A DNA stretch of 64,000 bases from Saxidomus purpurata (lineage: Eukaryota; Mollusca; Bivalvia; Venerida; Veneridae), in the NCBI GenBank assembly GCA_022818135.1, contig JAFMSR010000014.1:33213487-33277486 (forward strand), read 5' to 3'. The notes under the pieces are model-generated. The model was not told the DNA's origin. It worked only from the letters and a program-made list of their open reading frames with translations, and ran no database searches. Positions 58,801 through 64,000 of this stretch are shown one piece after another (position 1 is the first letter of the stretch; each line of letters opens with the position of its first letter). The translations under genes and the position numbers were made by a program.

Positions 58801-60468
58801 CCTTTTAACGTTGCAACATTTTCCATTTATATCATATTTTTATGTCTGCCACACCATTGAATTGCAGATGAAAAATTATTAAAACAGTAATTCACCTACC
58901 CACCCCCAAAAATCAGGGTCTGAGCATTACATACTAAACAGATCTTTTAATAATGGTCTAGATTTCTTGGTTTTTAGCATATCAGTTAGGCATTGTAAAA
59001 TGAACAGACGAAACCATCACTGAATATGTTGTGACCATCCTTGTAAATTATGATGTGCGGCGTTAGGCCTCAAAATACGTTACATGAAAATTGCTACCAC
59101 CATTTAACTATCATCAGCGTGGCTCATTATGAAATAGGTTTTGTAGACTAGACATAGACAAGATTGATAGTTTAGAAGACGAAACTGTAATTAGTCTGGT
59201 CTTTTCGACACTGTAAACAATTATGTGCTTTAACAGGACATATATAGAATGGGGGAGTAATACAAATGTACCAGAAGCCAATGAAGCATACTATAGTCGA
59301 TGACATTGTTCCGCTCTTCTTCGAATTTGTCAAGCTTCGTATATGGTGTGCAACTTTTATGATTTAGTTTCGCCGTTAAACAATAATATATATACAAAAT
59401 GTACCATATTCTTTAAACAAATGTTTGCGTGATGAACACTTAGTCAAATTGAAATCTTGGTTTCATGTGATCGAAAACTGCCACCTTATCAAATGATATT
59501 AACACATTGTGAACAGTATTAACCAATCTTTGTTTAAGTTAAAGTTATAAAAATGTAGCATGTGTAGAATGTATTGATTTGCAATTTTAATTGCAGTACT
59601 GACCTTGTTTGACCTCGACCTTTTAACGTACATTTTTTAAGTTTAGCAGGGGTGAAATTTGGCTACAACTTTGTAAGCATATTTCTAACTTTCAAAATTC
59701 CCATTTCTGACCATGTTATAACTCAATACAAAGATATGATATGCTATTTTGTTTTGTGAACTTGATCTTTTGAGCAGTTGCACTCAGTTTAGTGATATTG
59801 GTTCACCCTGGCCCTCTTGTTTATCTAGAATCACAAAATTGTGTCGAGTTGCTTGTTGCCATCAGAACAGTCTTCTTGAAGTTTTAAAGCAAAATTTGTT
59901 TCTGAGCAGGACAATACAATGGCTATAAGAGAGTGGAAGAAATGATATTGTTATGATTTGTATTTCAATTAACTGTAATTGAATAGTATTTAAATTGTCT
60001 TATACTACCTAATCTGAGACTTTAGACATATAATTAAATCAATTTGACTGCAATTTTTATGACCTAAAATCTTAGATATTTTTTATTGATTTTACATTTA
60101 TAAAAGATTTCTTTAATAAAAAGTGACGAAACTTTCGCGATTTGATAGCCGAGTTATTTGCGAATTATTTCATGAAAGGTATATTATCTTATCATAAAGT
60201 GTGTGAAAATAATCTTTATAGCGTATTCGCGAAAAAAAGCGAACATGAAATTCATGCTTATATAACCCAATTTACATTTACGATAATTAGCGAGACTTTC
60301 CTAACTGTATACCAGTTCAAATATCTTACGCCTTAAATGGTGAGTATTCCCTTGGTTGTGCATAATATATACATAAAGATGTGGGAAGGAGACAAGAACT
60401 AAAACATACCCATAAACATTTATTTTTCATAAGGGAAAAACCCAACATACATAAATAATGCGATACGC
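58801..60468. other. No gene; possible dispersed repeat near 59580-59825
   Basis: The stretch ending 'ttcaccctggccctcttgtt' (about 59805-59821) has the style of a dispersed repeat end, like 'catggctcttgttt' at 20632. No second copy in the window proves it. The rest is AT-rich without content I can name. Confidence 0.4.
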
Positions 60469-60820
60469 TTAAAGGGACATACCTTAAAACATAGATAATA
60501 GAATCTTTGGAAGTATTATTACTTGACCTAAAAGTTTCAGCTATGCATTGCCAGTCATTATCGATCAAATCAGTGGTTTGAAATATACTGAAGTACCGTA
60601 AACCATTCAATAATCTATGTTGAGTTGTTGTTGTACAATTAATGCGTGGATGCGATTTATTACAGAAAGCCTCTATATTGATCAATTGTGGTAAAATGAG
60701 GCATTTTTCGACATAGGGTTTCTTCTTTGAAATTGTATTTACTTATCATTTTACGTTCATTGAACACATAATCTTTGTTTCGAGAATATAATCTGCAAGA
60801 TGTAGGGAGTGCCTCTTTAA
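60469..60820. mobile_element. TTAA-flanked MITE, copy A
   Basis: It begins TTAAAGGGACATACCTT and ends GGGAGTGCCTCTTTAA, an imperfect ~15-bp TIR including TTAA. The body aligns with copy B ('agaat', 'attattacttgacctaaaag', 'gttgttgttgtacaattaat', 'gatttattacagaa'). The 119-codon minus frame across it is not conserved in copy B and is not a gene. Confidence 0.75.
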
Positions 60821-61119
60821 AGGAACACTCCCTAAAACTGGTACCAAATTAAATAACTTAAAATCATACGTAATAGAATATTAGCAGGTATTATTACTTA
60901 ACCTAAAAGTTCAAACTTTACATTCCAGTACCGTTAAGCATTATATAATAATAATATTAATAAACTATATAAAGTTGTTATTGTACAATTAATGGGATAT
61001 AGAGATTTATTACAGAAGGGTCCGTGTTACATGTAATTATTTGTGCTTATATGATCTTTGGAACACAGTATTTATGTTTGGAGATTATAAACTGCTAGAT
61101 GAAAGGAGTGCCCCTTTAA
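60817..61119. mobile_element. TTAA-flanked MITE, copy B, abutting copy A
   Basis: It begins TTAAAGGAACACTCCCT and ends GGAGTGCCCCTTTAA (13 of 15 TIR bases pair). Its first TTAA (60817-60820) is the last TTAA of copy A. The two copies are in the same orientation and clearly diverged, so this is not a recent duplication. Confidence 0.78.
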
Positions 61120-64000
61120 ATATTTCTTTTTTAGAGGACTTACTTCGTCCAAATTGCTATGAAAATATCATCATTGACAAGTTATTTTTATCTCATAGGA
61201 ACAGGATTCTGTTTCATCGAAATTGAAATATCATTAAATAATTTTCATCTTACAAAAAACAGGAATATGTATCCTGTTTCTATGCTTTGATTATTTTATT
61301 TTATAACCATTTCTTGCAGAAATTGAATTCTGAAGTTTATTAAAAGCTCTTATCGAGGGAGCAACGCGAAACTATAATATCTACTTCTATTTCTTTCTAT
61401 ATACATTGTTGACTCCTCGATATACTCTTCAGAATTTATTATCTGCACAAATGTTAATGTGTAAAAATCGTTTATAAGTATATTACATGTATGTCATTTG
61501 TAACATTTTTATCATAAATTTGAACGCTTTCGTACGTATAACAAAGTTGTATAAACTTGTTCAAAGTGTTAAATATATACATCAATTTGTCTAAAGTACA
61601 TAATCATCTTTGAGGAAAGTGTTAATTCACGATGACAGATTTATATGTAGCCTCTGGCAGAGCAACCTTACAGAAGGATGGTGTCATCTTTTATTCAGGA
61701 GTTTGAAATGTTCGTTTCAGAAGCATGCTGTGAGACATAACGTTTATTCCTGACTTTTCAGGCTAAATGCCAGAAGTCAGGACAAAATGTGCTGCTGTCA
61801 GTTATTATTTAACACCACTGGGTTGATGTACTTTATCAAAGCAAGTGTTAAAGCGAATTACTTAACGCTATGAAACTATAAATATACTAAGTGCAATTTT
61901 TGGTAAACTGAAACTGCAATATTTAAAAGCAGACCTATATTTCATTTTTATTTGTAAACTATTTTAACTATTGGAAGGCTTGTAGGGAATGCTCTTCCGA
62001 TGATGCACGACTACAGTAGCTGTCCCTGTTAAATGCTCTTAGCTGCTGGCTGAACATAATAATTTTGTTTGAAATCTTTACAGCGAAATTGACTGTTTTG
62101 GAGGTTTAAACCAGTGATGACATTGTTATCAATCAAATATGTTACCATGTAAGTTTCCATAAGATCGGTATAGGATTTCAAACTTAGAATCAGAGTTCTC
62201 CAAGTGATAAGCTTGAGGCGGATACAATGAACCTGATCACCCTGCATCTTACCGGTGCATGCATCCTGACCGAAGATTGTATTTTACTGAAATAAAGCAA
62301 ACGTATTTCAGACAAGATGTTGCCTCGCTTACATGCAACGTCTGCATGGAACAACGTGGTAATTAATGATAATTGCCCCATCAAAGAGTGAGCTTGATCA
62401 GATTTTCCTTTGAGCAGAATGAAAGTGGCAATGTTAATTGGAAACTGTTGAGAACTTTCAAATGATATAAACTGGTCTGACAGAAAATTAGTTTCTAAGT
62501 TCGTTCAAGCACAGATGAAAATTCGATTTGTATGTATTAGTATTAGCTTTCAGTTACTCCAGTAAAATATTCTTCCCGAGACATGAAATATAGCTTCGTG
62601 TGACGTTTCTTTCGCTAATTTTAAAAATAATTAATGTTGTTCTAAATCGTTTACACTTAATCAGTCGACAGTTGTCAGTACTAAAGGCTGTTTAGTATCT
62701 TCTTTATCCAGGAATGCTTATTGTATGCTGGTTTCAAATATAGAACAATAGTTTATTAGAACAATTTACAAGGGCTTTCGATGAATAATAAACGGGAATA
62801 CAAAGACACAACTCTTTCAATACATGTTTTTTGTTCAATGGTTTTACAATTTTTCTAAATAAATTGCTAATAATTCCTCGCGAAGCAATTTTCCTGTAAG
62901 TTTTAATAATGCAGATTTTCCATTTCATAAGAAACATAATACACGGGTGCCGCTCAATTCAATTGACCTTAGTTTTAAGCTATCGTGTCTTCTTTCAAGC
63001 AGACTGTTGAATTTTAAGCGTTTAGATAATATGTTTAAGTTATAATGTTTGTATAGACAGGCAGATCTGATTATTGAAATACTCCTTCTCGTAAGTAGGT
63101 TATGTGCTACGTGATTCCATTTATAGAGCCACTAAAAGTATTAGCTTACATCACTATGTACACAGCTAAACACAATTCAAATATTTATTGAACCGTTTTA
63201 GGCACCTTATGCTTAGGTTTGAATTTTCTTATCGGAATGCAAGTTCTGACAACCAGCAGATACTAAATGTTGGATTAAAAATACTTCAAACTGATCACTG
63301 GTACTACGATTCTCCTCTAAAATAGCTTTATAACCACGTGACTCTTTTAAAGAAATGAAACAAATTTGGTTCGTTTCTGTCATTAAAGTAGTTTACTTCT
63401 GGTCGTTGCAGTAGTTAATTATTTTAAAAAATTTACTTTAACGCAGTTGATACCGAAATCTATTATCTCAGTGTTATATGTTAAACCAGTTGAACAAAAG
63501 ACACAGTTCGTGCGATGTGGTAGATATTCAATAAGCATTGCAGCATAAAATAAATTGCATATGCAATAAAGGCAATGCTTTTGTGCAAAGTACTAACTTA
63601 AAGTACAAGCGATGACAATCACACGGTCATAAATACGTAACAAAGAACAAAGTAATTAGCTAAATTGGCACACCGTGCGAAAACGAGGCATTGCTCAATT
63701 ATATGTTCTTCTCGACCTTATAGTCGTTTAATCGCAAAACCTTAACCATTTTCCGGAAATTTGCGTGCAAAACTTGAACCATCTTTTCTAAAACAAATGT
63801 TTATCACTTAAATCAAACTGAAAAACATATTTATATTGATTTATTTTAATTGCTTTATTCCCCCTTGAGATTTTGCGTTGATGTTTTACATCAATCCCAA
63901 CACTAGCTCATGCAATGTGTAAAGATATTTGTATGCATGCAAAAGCTGTACTGTATTTTAAACGTAACTTGCACGCAAAACTTGAATCGCAGACAAACTT
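61120..64000. other. No gene recognised
   Basis: AT-rich sequence to the window edge. Short frames at 62029-62384 (minus) and 62734-62937 (minus) have no motif. No tandem or inverted repeat was noticed. Confidence 0.5.

Noticed and set aside
60326..60685. 119-codon minus-strand frame
   Set aside because: It spans a MITE end and its interior; the sister copy does not keep it open.

Overview
This looks like nuclear DNA of a bivalve mollusc. It is AT-rich, has no bacterial gene layout, and carries several repeat types that I associate with bivalve genomes: elements opening with CCGT runs followed by 'gtccggagcataact' tandem units, tRNA-headed SINEs, and non-LTR retrotransposon remnants with a Cys-Cys-His-Cys tail. 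The species assignment is inference. I find no convincing host protein-coding gene, rRNA gene or intact tRNA gene in the 64 kb. Every open frame I can explain belongs to a transposable element or is a by-product of a tandem repeat.

Layout. 1-5.6 kb is mostly featureless, with a LINE scrap, an 802-bp terminal-inverted-repeat (TIR) element at 3845-4646 flanked by an 11-bp target duplication, and a 93-base poly(C) inside a short inverted repeat. 6133-12190 is one 6.06-kb foldback element: perfect 16-bp termini, a perfect 9-bp target duplication (TAGTAAAGG), and two opposed arms built of a ~182-bp unit (about 7 units on the left, 18 on the right) around a 1-kb loop. 13.0-13.4 kb is a homopolymer tract that may be an assembly artefact. 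From about 14.1 to 45.3 kb lie three diverged tandem copies of a long segment (copy 1 partial, copy 2 about 17.9-28.85 kb, copy 3 about 28.85-45.3 kb), with fragments of further copies after 47.8 kb. Comparing copies shows which elements arrived later.

Copy 3 holds the most notable insertions. Two elements (31688-33118 and 42251-44303) share a 25-bp TIR and are filled with a 21-bp unit centred on the palindrome TTGAATATTCAA. A third insertion at about 34.2-37.6 kb is a tyrosine-recombinase element whose minus-strand gene is followed by an SGNH-hydrolase domain. That recombinase gene is split, exactly in frame, by a 784-bp MITE with CACTG ends and a TT target duplication.

The right third holds a LINE fragment with ORF1 and the start of ORF2 (46.1-47.0 kb) between 20-bp direct repeats, a 5'-truncated LINE with a 13-bp target duplication (52.1-53.0 kb), a decayed minus-strand reverse transcriptase with its YADD box (57.9-58.8 kb), nested satellite-bearing TIR elements (55.1-56.5 kb), a third foldback of palindromic units (53.9-54.2 kb), and two abutting MITEs that share one TTAA (60.5-61.1 kb).

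Main theme: at least three unrelated sequence families here have the same architecture of short TIRs enclosing arrays whose unit is itself self-complementary, so they can fold at unit scale and at whole-element scale. No transposase for any of them is in the window. All coordinates come from reading by eye; boundaries without a target duplication are approximate.
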